Shown here in pieces: positions 9,421 through 20,329 of a stretch of DNA of 39,318 bases. The DNA is from Azolla pinnata (Eukaryota; Streptophyta; Polypodiopsida; Salviniales; Salviniaceae), in NCBI GenBank assembly GCA_037176905.1, contig JBBBWG010033552.1, forward strand, positions 1-39,318. Direction: 5' to 3'. Within the stretch, counting starts at the first letter, position 1. Each line of letters starts with the position of its first letter. The notes beneath the pieces are model-generated. The model made no database searches. It was given only the letters and a program-made list of their open reading frames with translations, and was not told the DNA's origin. A program made the translations under genes and the position numbers.

Positions 9421-9931
9421 AAGAGAATCAAGTCCGCTCGATTTGGTCCATTCGGACATTTGTGGCTCGATGTCACATCAGTCTCTCGGCAGAGCATCGT
9501 ACTTTATCACCTTTATCGATGACGCTACGCGGAAAATGTGGGCTTATCCGACTCGGACAAAAGATCGTGTCTTTACGATCTTCAAGGATTGGCTCGCAAT
9601 GGTCGAGAGTCAGACGGATCAGAAGTTGAAATGCCTACGATCCAATAACGGGGAAGAGTATAAATCTGACGAGTTCGCCCACTTTTGCCGAGAATGCGGC
9701 ATCAAACGTGCATTTACGGCTCCTTACAGTCCGGAGCAGAATGGAGTAGCTCAACGGATGAATCGAACAATCCAAGAGCGGATTGTTTCTATGTTACACC
9801 ATTCTGGACTTTTGGAGGGCTTCTGGGCCGAGGCGCTACTCACGGCCGTGCACATTATAAACATGTCGCCGAGTAGGCCTCTTGGATCGAAAATTTTGCA
9901 AGAGCTTTGGACAGGACGAAAACTGGATTAA
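9421..9931 (+). pseudogene. Copia-1 integrase core, catalytic residues changed
   Basis: The frame shows DLVHSDICG with the first catalytic Asp (9454-9456), YFITFIDDATRKMWAY, KDWLAMVESQ, then LRSNNGEEY where the family has LRSDNGGEY, so the second Asp is Asn (codon 9644-9646). Thirty-six codons on, GVAQRMNRTI has Gln (9752-9754) where the family has the catalytic Glu. Two of three DDE residues are thus amides. The frame closes at 9929-9931 after a shift. Confidence 0.88.
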
Positions 9932-10620
9932 AGAAAGCTGCGGATGTTCGGATGCGAAACATACGCACTTGTGCCAAGGGACGAGCGTCGTAAACTGGAG
10001 TCACGGTCACAGAAATGTATTTTCCTCGGAAATGGACCTCACGGAAGTTTCGGCTATTGATTATGGGACCTGGAGACTCACCAAGTTGTCTGAAGTTCGG
10101 ACGTGGTCTTCAACGAGTCCGCGATGCACAAGGCTATGGATCGCCCGATCGAATTACAGAGAGTTACGTTTTCGTACGTACCTACTCCTTTGGACGGCCC
10201 AACACAGCACACGAGGTCGGCTTCACGGTCAGCCAACCCTCTTCGTACGGAAGGAGCCGTACCTGACGAAAATCCGAGTAGCAGTGCGAACCAAGTTCGG
10301 ACGTGCGAAGTACAATCGCATTAGAACCGGCTAGCCCAGTCGTTCCACGTCGATCGGAACGACTGTCGCAGCCACCTGAGAGGTACTCTCCCGACTTGTT
10401 CTTTACGGATGCCAGTGAACATACGACATACCCGAGAAGCTATGAAAGCTACGGATGCTGCAAGTTGGCGACTTGCAATGGAGTCCGAAATGAACTCCAT
10501 CCGTGCAAACGAGACTTGGGACATGGTGGAACTTCCATGAAATCGGAAAGCACTTCCGTGCAAGTGGGTCTACCGACTCAAACAAGTGTCAAATTCCTCC
10601 AGTCTGAAGTATAAGGCGTG
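9932..10620 (+). pseudogene. Copia-1 integrase tail and RT linker
   Basis: Pieces in shifting frames read KLRMFGCETYALVPRDERRKL, SQKCIFLGNGPHGSFGYWLWD, VVFNESAMHKAMDRPIEL, then VPRRSERLSQPPERYSPDLFF, which is the linker before copia reverse transcriptase, and a decayed RT start (MESEMNSIRANETWDMVELP). At least three frameshifts. Confidence 0.8.
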
Positions 10621-11640
10621 AATCGTAGCTAAAGGGTTTCAGCAAGAGTACGGCGTAGACTTCGACGAAGTCTTCTCACCCGTCACAAAGATGACCACCT
10701 TACGTTTCCTCCTTGGCATAGTCGCGCTCAAGGATTTGGAGCTTCTTCAACTAGATGTAAAAACGACATTCCTCCATGGTGATCTAGAAAAGGAAATATA
10801 TATGGAGCAGCCGCAAGGCTTTGCGTCACCAGGCTGTGAACATCTCGTAGAGCTTGTCCGGATTGAAACAAGCTCTGAGGCAATGAATGGTATAGGAAGT
10901 TCGACGATTTTGTACGATCGATCGGCTTTCTTCGGTCGGATGAGGACCATTGCTTCTATAGTAAGGACGCACCCGATGGGAGTCCCATCTTCCTCATCAT
11001 TTACGTGGACGATATGCTGCTCTCTGGTCGACATATCGGAGAGCTTGCCGAGCTCCGACGGCAAATGCTGCTGAAGTTCCTTATGAAGGACCTCGGTCCG
11101 GCGCATCACATTCTCGGGATGAAGATCACGCAGAATCGCCAGAATCGCCATTCGCGACAGTTGTATCTGTCTCAGTCCGCGCGGTTACATCCGATGAATT
11201 TTGGAGCGCTTCAGCATGCATTCGGCTCGATCTGCTCCGACACCGCTACCCGCCAACCTTCGGCTGTCACCGAAGGACTGCCCGACACCTGGTCCGGATG
11301 GGGACGATATGAATTCAATGCCATACGCACCGACTGTTGGCTCGTTAATGTACGCTATGGTCGCGACGCGGCCAGACATAGCGCATGCGGTTGGATTCGT
11401 AAGCAGATTCATGCACAATCCCGGTCGCCCACACTGGAACGCGGTGAAGCATATCTTCAGATATCTGGTTGGCACACAAGACTACGGCATTAAATTCGGA
11501 CCGAATGAACCCTTGGGCCCAGTGGACTACACCGACTCAGATTACGCAGGTTGTCTCGACACCCGGAAATCGACGTCCGGATACTTCTTCAGATTCGGAC
11601 ACGGTGCCATTTCGTGGAGGTCGAAACTATAGGATTGTAC
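10621..11640 (+). pseudogene. Copia-1 reverse transcriptase and RNase H (partial)
   Basis: RT starts as [43 protein letters not shown] (first palm Asp in QLDVKT), [18 protein letters not shown]. After shifts, the catalytic YVDDMLL lies at 11002-11013. The connection reads VGSLMYAMVATRPDIAHAVGF and HWNAVKHIFRYLVGTQDYGI. RNase H begins DYTDSDYAGCLDTRKSTSGYFF and ISWRSK; TEAEYVAASDAVK follows to about 11694, where a deletion joins it to 3' untranslated sequence. The missing part matches 172-456. Confidence 0.88.
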
Positions 11641-11696
11641 GGCTACAAGCACAACCGAAGCAGAGTACGTAGCTGCGTCCGATGCAGTGAAGATCC

Positions 11697-11839
11697 TGAC
11701 TAGATCGTACCTTTACGATCTTTCGTATTTTTCAAATCGTACTTTTCCGCAGTATATCGGCCCCTTTGTAAATCTGTAAAACTTGTATATTTCTTTTATT
11801 TTTACGGATTTTTCTCGGAACACGCCCATTACAGGAGAG
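11697..11839 (+). other. Copia-1 3' untranslated region with polypurine tract
   Basis: TACCTTTACGATC-type sequence matches 459-602. It ends ACAGGAGAG directly before TGTCGAAT, the expected polypurine tract (11833-11839). Confidence 0.7.
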
Positions 11840-12215
11840 TGTCGAATGCGGGCATCTAATGGCCGTGTTCACACTGTCCATAAGTGGACGGGCCATATAT
11901 GTAATATGCCAGAATGGCGTGAGCCCTAGCCTGGGGGTATAAATACCAGGCTTGTATGGTCGTCCAAAGTTGGTTGCTCCAACTTCAGTTAATGGAAGTT
12001 CCATTTTGTGCCTATCTCTCTCTCTCTCTCTCTCTCACTCTCTCGTGTCTTTGGCCGCCACTTCTGACTGCTTCAGATCTGAAGCTTCCTCCTTCAAATT
12101 TGAAGCCTCCTCCTTCAGATCTGATCTTCTCTCAGCTTCAACCCTCTTCTTGATGCCTTCACCATACTGCATGGAGCCAGCGCTTTGTTCCGCCTGATGA
12201 CCTTCATCCACAACA
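11840..12215 (+). repeat. Copia-1 3' LTR
   Basis: Starts TGTCGAATGCGGG and ends CCACAACA, with TATAAATA at 11938-11945 and a CT microsatellite at about 12014-12045. Confidence 0.92.
11928..11952 (+). promoter_or_regulatory. TATA-box hairpin, 3' LTR
   Basis: Arms AGCCT (11928-11932) and AGGCT (11948-11952), inner arms GGTAT (11936-11940) and ATACC (11943-11947), loop AA, bulge GGG. Confidence 0.65.
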
Positions 12216-12220
12216 GCCTA
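12216..12220 (+). other. Target-site duplication GCCTA, right
   Basis: Direct repeat of 6906-6910; the gypsy protease sequence resumes behind it. Confidence 0.9.
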
Positions 12221-12460
12221 TCGATAGCTTCCACTAAAATTGTCTTCGACAGCCAAAAAATTGGAAATTTGTGTTGATGAATGAACTTTTCATCCATAAA
12301 ACATGTGGTTGCCCTAGAATTGAGAAGTGCTAAATATTTAATTGAATTTGTGTTTAAATTAATTCTTATCAGGAAGGAAAAATCATTAGTAGATGTAACG
12401 GAACTTTGGGAACAACATGAATTTGGGTTGTCCAACCACATGAATTTGTGGTCATCTTGT
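12221..12460 (-). pseudogene. Gypsy protease (G2, right part)
   Basis: The minus strand reads TNSIKYLALLNSRATTCFMDEKFIHQHKF, a retroviral-type aspartic protease region in which the family DSGA is NSRA here, losing the catalytic Asp. The sister copy at 32037-32324 retains Asp (DSRA). The sequence joins an oppositely oriented gag fragment at about 12465; the zinc-knuckle segment seen in the sister is deleted. Confidence 0.8.
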
Positions 12461-12465
12461 CGGAT

Positions 12466-12780
12466 TCTATTGAGAGATTCAATCAGCATATCGAAGTCAT
12501 GCATCAACTTTAACTTCAACGTATGGTATACATCTGGTGTTCATCTATGCCCCTGAATTCCGACAATCAGCATGTGATATTAAGTGAGATGACCATGCGC
12601 TCTGCGACCATTTTCGTTGGGGCCTTCGAAGCAATGTTAAAAATCTACTACTCAACCTCCTAGAGCCTACTTCTTTGTCGCAAGCCATCATGCACATAAT
12701 CAATTGTGACAACTGGCAACCCAATTCGAGGACCCCTTCGACATCATCTTCCTGACCGGTCGAGCCCCAATCACTGTCAC
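12466..12780 (+). pseudogene. Gypsy gag fragment, inverted relative to its pol
   Basis: The plus strand starts SDSIERFNQHIEVMHQL, the same N-terminus as on the minus strand at 2937. It jumps by deletion to the part matching IYAYEFPQLACDVKWDDQAL of copy C, and continues HFRWGLRSNVKNLLLNLLEPTSLSQAIMHIINCDNWQ. The identical deletion is present in copy C (32490-32861), so the two derive from one rearranged parent. Confidence 0.75.
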
Positions 12781-12982
12781 AACCAAGCAAGAGATTAAAT
12801 TATTGCAGGAATACATGAGAGAAGAGAAGAAGAGAAGAGAGTGGATTGTTAACATAATAGTGGGTTTATTATGATAGAATGAGTACAAAGAGTTAGATAC
12901 AAGAAAGGCTTGATGTTAAAGACTACTGGAGTCGAACTGATTTGATATTATCTATATGTCTCTAGAGATTACCTTAGAGATT

Positions 12983-13074
12983 TCTAGAAGGTTCTATAAT
13001 GTTTTATACCTAGAATATTCTAGGATGCTCTAGAAGGTTCTATAATGTTTTATACCTAGAATATTTTAGGATGC
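12983..13074 (-). promoter_or_regulatory. Duplicated TATA/heat-element segment in LTR copy B
   Basis: Two nearly identical 46-bp units each hold GGTATAAAAC on the minus strand (13001-13010 and 13047-13056) with TTCTAGAA-like triplets, giving two potential core promoters. Confidence 0.7.
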
Positions 13075-13170
13075 TCTAAAAGGTTCTAAAATGTTCTAGA
13101 AAGTTTAAGAGTTTGCTCTAAATTCAATAATCACTATATCATGAATAAGTAGCCTTTAGCATTTCATGTC

Positions 13171-13240
13171 ATGATCAGCTACTTCAACAGTTAGGCTTTC
13201 TCATTATGTAGTACGAGATCCTGGGTTCAAGTCCAAGGGA
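13171..13240 (+). promoter_or_regulatory. tRNA-like Pol III boxes, LTR copy B
   Basis: ATGATCAGCTACTTC..GTTAGGC (A-box-like) and GGGTTCAAGTCC (B box, 13223-13234), antisense to the LTR. Confidence 0.5.
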
Positions 13241-13285
13241 AGAAGTGTTCACTATCCCTCCTAAAACGACAAGTGGAAGGAGTTG

Positions 13286-14060
13286 TTAAGAATGCAGGGC
13301 TAGGTTTGCTGGGATAGCGACGATGAAAGTCGTCAATAAAAGCTTGAGCATTACAAACATTATCAACAGGTTCCCATGTGCGATCACTTGGGGTATATAG
13401 CCTAGCAAATCAATGAGATAATACAATTTGTTTTGCACAATTTTAGAATTAAGAATGGAGGCTGCCTTGTACTTCGGGCCATCAGCAAGTTGGAGAGGAG
13501 GTGGGGGCAGCATGACACGATTGGGAATTGACCTGGTGTGACACGCGTCCAAAAAAGAATAGTAAAAGACTGGATGAAGCCGTAAATTTGCATGAAGATC
13601 AAGACAAAATGTTCATTAATCCGCTCCGTGATGACAAAAGGACCAAGGCGTTAATAATCTAGCTTATCACATGGCCGAGTAGTCTTAATGTGACGTCATA
13701 ACAACCATACTCCATCACTAACCTTAAATGGAGATGGAAGACGGTGTCGATCTGCATGGGCCTTATATCGGGCTTGAGCTTTTTGAAGATGTTAAGACGA
13801 CTCGGACTGGAGTTGTTGTAGGCGATGCGATAGGGTTTGTTGAGATCACTAGAATGTCCAAGATACAATATTGAGGATGGTTGCTAGTATAGGCATAAAA
13901 TGGTGTGACTTTAGTAAATGAGTGTACAATGTTTATGTACGCAAACTCTGCAAGATTGAATATATGACCCTAATTGTCTTCTTGATAACTGATGAAACAT
14001 TGAAGATACTGCTCAAGTGTCTGATTTTTCTACTCTCTCTGTTTGGCCATCAGTTTCAGG
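13286..14060 (-). pseudogene. Gypsy integrase C-terminus and chromodomain (G3)
   Basis: The minus strand reads, right to left in the element, an integrase tail with a QYLQCF-like start near 14000, TYASNHPQY, PSPSRLNIFKKLK frames and a VWLLRRHI-like block near 13680-13720, then HTRSIPNRVMLPPPPLQLADGPKYKAASILNSKI and the chromodomain start LYYLIDLLGY. A frameshift breaks the chromodomain. The copy is homologous to 949-1715. Its catalytic core further right (14060-14500) is too decayed to read. Confidence 0.8.
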
Positions 14061-14507
14061 ATGGTATGCTCAAGAGAGTTCGTAAGTGATGTCTCATGTG
14101 CAAATGTAATCTTTGACGCATTAGTGTAAATGAGGCCACCAAAATCATCGTTTCACTAGCACTATGGACTTGGCAATACGAAAGTGTCTAACCATATGGG
14201 TATGTATCATGACAGTACTCCAACACTTGAAAGTGTGATGATCCATCAAGGAAAAGAGATTTTTGTAGAAAAGTACGTTATCATGTTGCTTAAACTCCGT
14301 ATAGCGTTGAGATAACCTTGACAATGTGGAGTAAGATGCACGATTGGGACCAAGTTGGCCAAAGACATCCTTAGGAAAATCATCACAGTAAAGGTGTTGT
14401 CGAGTAGTATAAAAAAGACTTGAATCTAGTGGCGCGTTAGAAACCGGTATTGCTTGTAGTTTTGCATGATCAAGGAAAACTTACTTTTGATTGTCAAAAG
14501 CTGGGTC

Positions 14508-14790
14508 TCAAGGGCAAGGTGTCAAATATGAGTGCCGAGACAGAGAATTTGCTTGCCCTTGTTGTTTCCCTGGGCGAAAAATGATCTTAAAATTAAAGCG
14601 AGTTAAAAATTGCGCCCATCGAGCTTGTTGCCTATTCAGCACTCGAGCCGTCTGGAAATATGTAAGATTTTTGTGGTCACTATAAATGATGATTTGATGA
14701 GGCAAGCCTTTCAAGAAACATCGCCACTCCACAAAAAAGTCGACCAAAACTACTAACCCTTTTTCATGCACCTCGTAGTTGATCTCCGCA
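14508..14790 (-). pseudogene. Gypsy RNase H (G3)
   Basis: The minus strand reads VVLVDFFVEWRCFLKG, IIYSDHKNLTYFQTARVLNRQQARWAQFL, FNFKIIFRPGKQQGQANSLSR. These are the middle and end of a Ty3/gypsy RNase H. The family motif ADALSR is ANSLSR, losing an Asp. Confidence 0.85.
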
Positions 14791-14983
14791 ACATTAAATT
14801 TCCTTGAGTGAAATGCGACTAGATGTAACTCCCCATCTTACCTTGGCTGTGATAGCATGTTGCCCAGTGTAAAGTGAGATGCATTTGCCTTAAGATATAG
14901 TAAATGGCTTCGTTGGATCAACATGAGCTAAGATAAGAGCTCATGCGAATGCCTCTTTAAGCTAAGTAAAGGCTTTGTCCGCT

Positions 14984-15700
14984 TCAGAAGTCCATATAAA
15001 GGCTTGATTTTTTATAGTCAGTTAAGTGAGCAGTAATACAATCTTCGGATAATTCTAGCTGAACTCGCAATAGAAGTTGGCCAATCCAAGGAAACACTGG
15101 ATATCGTAGACAGAACTTGGATTTAGCCATTTCACTATGGTTTGAACTTTCCCTAGGTCCATCAAAATACCATTGGATGAAATGGTGTAATCCGAGAACT
15201 AAACTTCTTTGCAATCAAAACTACACTTCTCCAGTTTAGCATAAAGACCATAAATACTCTCTAAGTGTTAGAGTACTTTCCACACATGTATATCATGCTC
15301 CGACTTTGTTCTAAAGTAAATCAACAGATAATCTAAATAGATTATTAGTAAGATATCTAGAAAATCTCGGAAAATATCATTTGCCATATGTTAAAAGATG
15401 ACGGGAGCATTTGTAAGGCCGAAAGGCACGACGGTATACTCAAAATGCCCATACCGAGTGCAAAATGCAGTCTTCTACTAATCCCTCGGTTTGATATGTA
15501 GAAAGACTAGAAATTAAAGGGAAATTAAAGGTAGAGCATACCTATTTCAAATTGTAACTTTATTTAATCATCGATAATCCATAACCAAAAAAAGGGAGCC
15601 ATCCTTTTTCTTCACGAATGAAATAGGAGCACCAGCTCGAGACATTGAATGTCAAATAAACCCACTTGCAAGATTCTCTTTAATGTATGCTCGAAGAACC
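14984..15700 (-). pseudogene. Gypsy reverse transcriptase (G3)
   Basis: In minus-strand order: an N-terminal [43 protein letters not shown], then CTRYGHFEYTVVPFGLTNAP, the catalytic box as IYLDYLLIY (second Asp is Tyr), ESIYGLYAKLEKCSFDCKEV and VLGLHHFIQW. Several stops. The order fits the RNase H at 14508-14790. Confidence 0.85.
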
Positions 15701-15719
15701 TCATGCTCCGCTGGTGATA

Positions 15720-16655
15720 GATTATAGATCAGGCCCCATGGTGGCTATTTTCTTGGTTGGAGATCAATGGGACACTGGCTTTGGCTTTGTTCTTCGTATT
15801 TTTTCGGAATATAAATCTTTCACTTCCCTTGACTGTCAGTAGAAGGTGCAACTGATACGGCAAGTAAGAAGACGCAATTGATATGGCGCCGTTTCTCTTC
15901 GTCTAATAACGGTCCTTGTCATCGGGTCAGATTAATTTCCATTGGTGTCGGGCACATGTTTGCCGTCGAGCTGGGAGATATTATTTTGTCACTGATGAAT
16001 AAGTTGGCGTAAATCTTGATATTGTTTATTGTTGTTTTTCTTGTCTTCTAGACCGGCGCTCAAAAAGCCAATTGTCACACCATATTGCTCAACTAATAGG
16101 TTAGGTGAGGGATTTTAGATCCTCTGAGAAGGTAAGAAGTAAATCTTTTATGGCTCCACGGAGGTCCGAACGAAACTATTTCATGAGGGCTTGTTCATCC
16201 CAAGTAATATCACTTGCAATGAGATCAAAATTAGCTGCATATGTTCATGCCGGTTGATCCCCTTGTCATAGTAATCGAATGTTATTAATTGCCACTCTTA
16301 AACTATCCATGTCCCTGAAGCAAGCCTTAAACTCTATGATAAATTCATTAAAGTTGTTTAATATTGGAGAATTTGCTTCTAACGATGGAGCAAAGCATAA
16401 AAATATCGTGCCAGTCAATAAAGTGCCTTTGAAATAACAAGGTTCCTAGGGGCGTGCACATTTCATCATGTTTGGTTTCTGTAGTACGCCCACGTTGCTG
16501 AGCCATGGTAAGGTGTGTTGAAGAAGAAGAGAAGGTTTGAATAGACGCGCAAACATACTGATGGAGGGGATCAAACAAAATCGAATGTTATTAATTGCAA
16601 AGGCTAAAGAAATTACTGATGGAGGCACATGCATAACAAAAGGTGGACTATTCAA
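15720..16655 (-). pseudogene. Gypsy gag and protease region (G3)
   Basis: Minus-strand frames read a gag body with FDLIASDITWDEQALMK, FRSDLRGAIKDLLLTF and CDNWLFERRSRRQEKQQ near 16050-16260; an N-terminal region near 16350-16650 includes FDPLHQYVCASIQTF and MAQQRGRTTE. Between them and RT the protease is not clearly readable. This gag is in the normal orientation relative to its RT and is distant in sequence from the gag at 2160-2937. No 5' LTR was recognised. Confidence 0.6.
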
Positions 16656-16689
16656 ACGGCAGGCCTATTTTTGTGACTATAGATAGATA

Positions 16690-18480
16690 CTAGTTCGACT
16701 TGAATTAGATGGTTTATCTAGAGAAATCGATCATTGCAACCAATACACAATTTGGTTAGATGCAAAAGTGCTAAGTGAGAGGCAAAAAAGTTATGCCCAA
16801 GTGAAGAGGGAGTTGTGGGGAATCGTATTAGCAATCAGGTCTAATTGTGACTTTCTGACTACCTAATTGCCTAGCCATCTTAGGCATGATATCTGGTTGT
16901 AATACACCAAATATTTTCATGTTACGCTGGATCCTATATATGACATCACTCAACCCGAAGATCTGACATGTAGCCTAGTTCTTCCATGGTGCGACTACTG
17001 GACCTCATTTCCGGAAAGATATGCTTAAGTGAAGAGAAAATAAGAAAAATGGCGTAAGTTTCGAACCAATAATCTCATAATAACAAGCAAAGACTACCAA
17101 TTAGATCGAACATAGACAGTATTAATAATTTGATAGCTATTAGTCTCTCTATCACCAATACAGGGTTCCTGAAAGATGATGATCTATACCGGATCGATGT
17201 CATCTCCCATAAATGATGATGATTCAAAGATTACAAACAACCTTGATTACATAGGTTGTCCAATGCATTGGTTAATGCACATGCCCTTCGTGTATGGAGG
17301 GTAGCTGGAGCATGTGTGCCATTTGACAGACATGTCTTTATTTTACAAAAATAATATTATGCCATATTAAAATTCCAATCTGTGTATTTCTCTAAAACAT
17401 CTATAGTATATACCTTGGTGATAAAGCCAAAACCTTGTAAGTACCTGGTGTAAAGATGAAATCTCACCTAAGACATCTGGAGTGTTTTCACACTGTGTCG
17501 AAAAACTCATGACAGCATAATGTTGTTGCTGACATGATATTACGGGCGAGATATGATGAAGAATAAATTCCACGATCTGATGAAGAGGATTTCGACATCG
17601 TGGACTTCTTTACAAGTTCCTATGCTAAGATGCTGATTAACTATGAAGGTGAATTCGTAGAGATCGTAAAGAGATCAATCCTAGTTGATGGAAAACTTCG
17701 ACTGAATTCAGAAGAAGGCATATAAGTATTTCCTTATTCAGAAGAAGGCATATAGTATTTCCTTAAGAATGGAGCTCTTTGGAGGCATTCGAAGAAGAAT
17801 AATGGGACATCCTTTTTTTGGTCTGAGTTTCCTAATGGTGCTTGAGCAAGTCATTATTCACGAAGCTTATAGAGAAATATTAGTGGCTGGGAATCTACAA
17901 AGATCTAGGAGCTTATATGGAAACATGTAAAGAATGTCCGACGTTTTCCTTAAAAAAAGGAGCTCTTTGGAAGCATGCGAAGACGAACAATTGCACTCCA
18001 ATGTGCGTTTGTCTGCAAGCTTGAAGACCAACAAAAACTCATGCTTGAATTTTATGATAGTGCTTGGGCAAGTCATTGAGAATAAAGGGTTAAGTTTGCC
18101 AAGCTTAAAGAGAAATATTGGTGGCCGAGAATCTACACAGATATAGCAGCTTACATGGAAACATGCAAGGAATATCAGATATTTAGCAATGTTCGCCATC
18201 GAGATTAACTTCATCCAACTTATCCACTAGCAATGATATCAATGGGGTGATGGAAAATGAAGTATCTCGTGTTTTCAAGAGAGGATCTTATTGACCAAGT
18301 TAAAGGTCAAGCATTGAGAACTAAGGAGACTTCATTGGTATGCAAATTCGTTCTTAAAGATTTGTCGGTATGGATGTGTCGGCAAGATACTAGCTGATAG
18401 AAGTGAGCTGGGTGCCAATGAAGTCAAATAATTCTTATCTTGTATGGGAATAAAGTTATCTCTTAGCACGACATATAATA
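16690..18480 (+). pseudogene. Gypsy RNase H-integrase remnant (G4)
   Basis: RNase H reads SERQKSYAQVKRELWGIVLAIRSNCDFL near 16770-16860. A linker at 17585-17690 reads DEEDFDIVDFFTSSYAKMLINYEGEFVEIVKRS. The integrase zinc region occurs twice (about 17735-17940 and 17941-18175): the first keeps YMETCKECP, the second keeps EKYWWPRIYTDIAAYMETCKEY. Then MKYLVFSREDLIDQVKGQALRTKETSLVCKFVL and GIKLSLSTTYN end the readable core near 18465. 17000-17580 is too decayed to assign. Confidence 0.75.
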
Positions 18481-19640
18481 CATGTTTTATGATAGAATGC
18501 TGTGAAGTACTATGACAATAGAAGAGGAGATTTGTCGCATAGATAATTGGAACATAAACACTATGTTTAAAGGCACCACAGATACAATTGCAAGAAAAAT
18601 GCGAATATTGTAGGAATCGGGAAAGCAATTGTAGGTTTACCCACGTGGTACTAAGATAATCATAGAAAATGATCTTCTAACCTTGAGATTAGTCGCACTC
18701 TATTAAGTTTTCAAGATATCCATATTAATGGTTACCATATACAAAAAAAAATGGGAATAGTCTAGAATGGAAATAAAAAGACTATTGTTAAGAAGATCCT
18801 TTCTATGAAACCTGACTTGTACTACACTCATATAACACCTGAAAATGTTTCTATGGAAACGGTATTTAAGAATCTTGTGTCATAAAAAATATGACATGAT
18901 AGGTTACGGCATCCAAGTTTGGGAATGATAATAAGATTTATCTCTCACTTGAAAGGCTATAATTTGAAAACTAAGGATTTTCTTAATCACAAAGACCTTG
19001 TTTGTGCCAACTGTGCCGAAAGAAAATTAATCTTTAGACCCTCTTATTTGAAGGTTAAAGTAGAGTCACCAGAATTCTTAGAAAGAATATAAGGAGATAT
19101 ATATAGACCTATTAATCGAATGTCTACACCATTTCGGTGCTTTATGGTGTTAATTGATACATCATCTAGATTGAGCAATCTCCTTAGTATCGTCAAGAAA
19201 CCATAATTTTGTGCATCCAATTTCTCAAGTAATCCAATTAAAGGCTAACTTCCAGGATAATCGCAGTAAATCCACTAGAATGGATAGTGCCAAGCAATTC
19301 GATTATATCCAACGAATGTATGGATGTGGATACAGTAAACATTTTCATACCATATGTCCAGATTCAAAATGGTCTCGCAGAATCACGAATTACGAGGATT
19401 AAGCTTATTGCTAGGCCATTTCTATTAAATAGCAATTCACCAACTACATGTTGGGGACATTTTATTTTGCATGCTTTATCATTAGTTCAGATAAGACTTA
19501 TTGCATACAATGTTTTATTTCCTATACAACTTTTACATGAACAAAAACCAAATATTTTCTATCTTTGAAAATTTTGGATTTGTTGTCTACATCCCAATAA
19601 AATCACCTCAACGGATGTCAATGGGACGTAATAGAAAATT
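18480..19640 (+). pseudogene. Copia-2 protease end, pre-integrase and integrase
   Basis: AT-rich plus-strand frames show RGTKIIIENDLLTL, then a pre-integrase zinc region HDRLRHPSLGMIIRF and CANCAERKLIF. The integrase core follows: FLERI.GDIYRPI, FRCFMVLIDTSSRLSNLL, TRMDSAKQF (Asp of the core) and VQIQNGLAESRI (Glu), with RLIAYNVLFPIQLLHEQKPNI. More than ten stops or shifts. The copia family is clearly different from copia-1. Confidence 0.85.
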
Positions 19641-20329
19641 GGAAATCTATTTATAGTTTTAATGTCTATCTATAATTAAATATTTAGAACCATTAACAGG
19701 CAAAAGCTTCCTAAGCTAATAGTATAGTTAATCAAAAGCATTTCCCATTATAAGGGAGAGGAAAGTACTCGAAAAAGATCGAATGCTAAGAAATTAAATG
19801 GTAAACTAAAAACTTGGTATACTTAGATCCATGTACAAAAGAATTTGATCAAAAAATTCAAAATATAATTTATTTGTAAAGAATTGCAAACAACCTACTA
19901 AAAGGGTAGAAATACCTCATAATGAAGAGCAACCGATTTTCAAATTAATTTATACCTCAACCCTAACTCTTAAAAAGAGAAGGAAGATACCGATTATATA
20001 TATTTAAAGTGAAGTTTCTAGGGATGTCCGATAAAATAGAAAATTACGTTAAATACGTGAGTATCAGAGAATAATGAAAGAATTCAATAAGAGCCCAATG
20101 AGAATGCGTGTGTGCAATTGTTCCTCATACTAGGATACCAAAAATTCCTGACATAAACACTGGGAAATTATGAAGATCAGAGAAGTCAAAGGATTGAGGA
20201 GATACCCACAAATTATGTGGATACAGGTGAAACATACAATCAAGAGACTACTATTGTTAATATATAATTTCCTTAAAAGATCGGGATTATCATTGATCTA
20301 AATCTAGAACCAAAGTCCATGGAAGAATG

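Larger units (their letters stand above)
6911..12215 (+). mobile_element. Ty1/copia retrotransposon copia-1, two LTRs, non-functional
   Basis: A 5.3-kb element holds 5' LTR, primer site, repeat-bearing leader, gag, protease, integrase, RT, partial RNase H, purine tract and 3' LTR, flanked by GCCTA duplications. The gag-protease-integrase-RT-RNase H order defines Ty1/copia. It cannot be autonomous: several frameshifts, a truncated gag N-terminus, substitutions in the integrase triad and a deleted RNase H end. It split the minus-strand gypsy G2. Confidence 0.93.
12801..13251 (-). repeat. Gypsy LTR, copy B
   Basis: Reverse complement of the copy A LTR, from TGAACAC (13251) to about 12801. It is longer than A and C because a 46-bp segment with TATA box and CTAGAA sites is duplicated (12983-13028 and 13029-13074). 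Confidence 0.75.
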
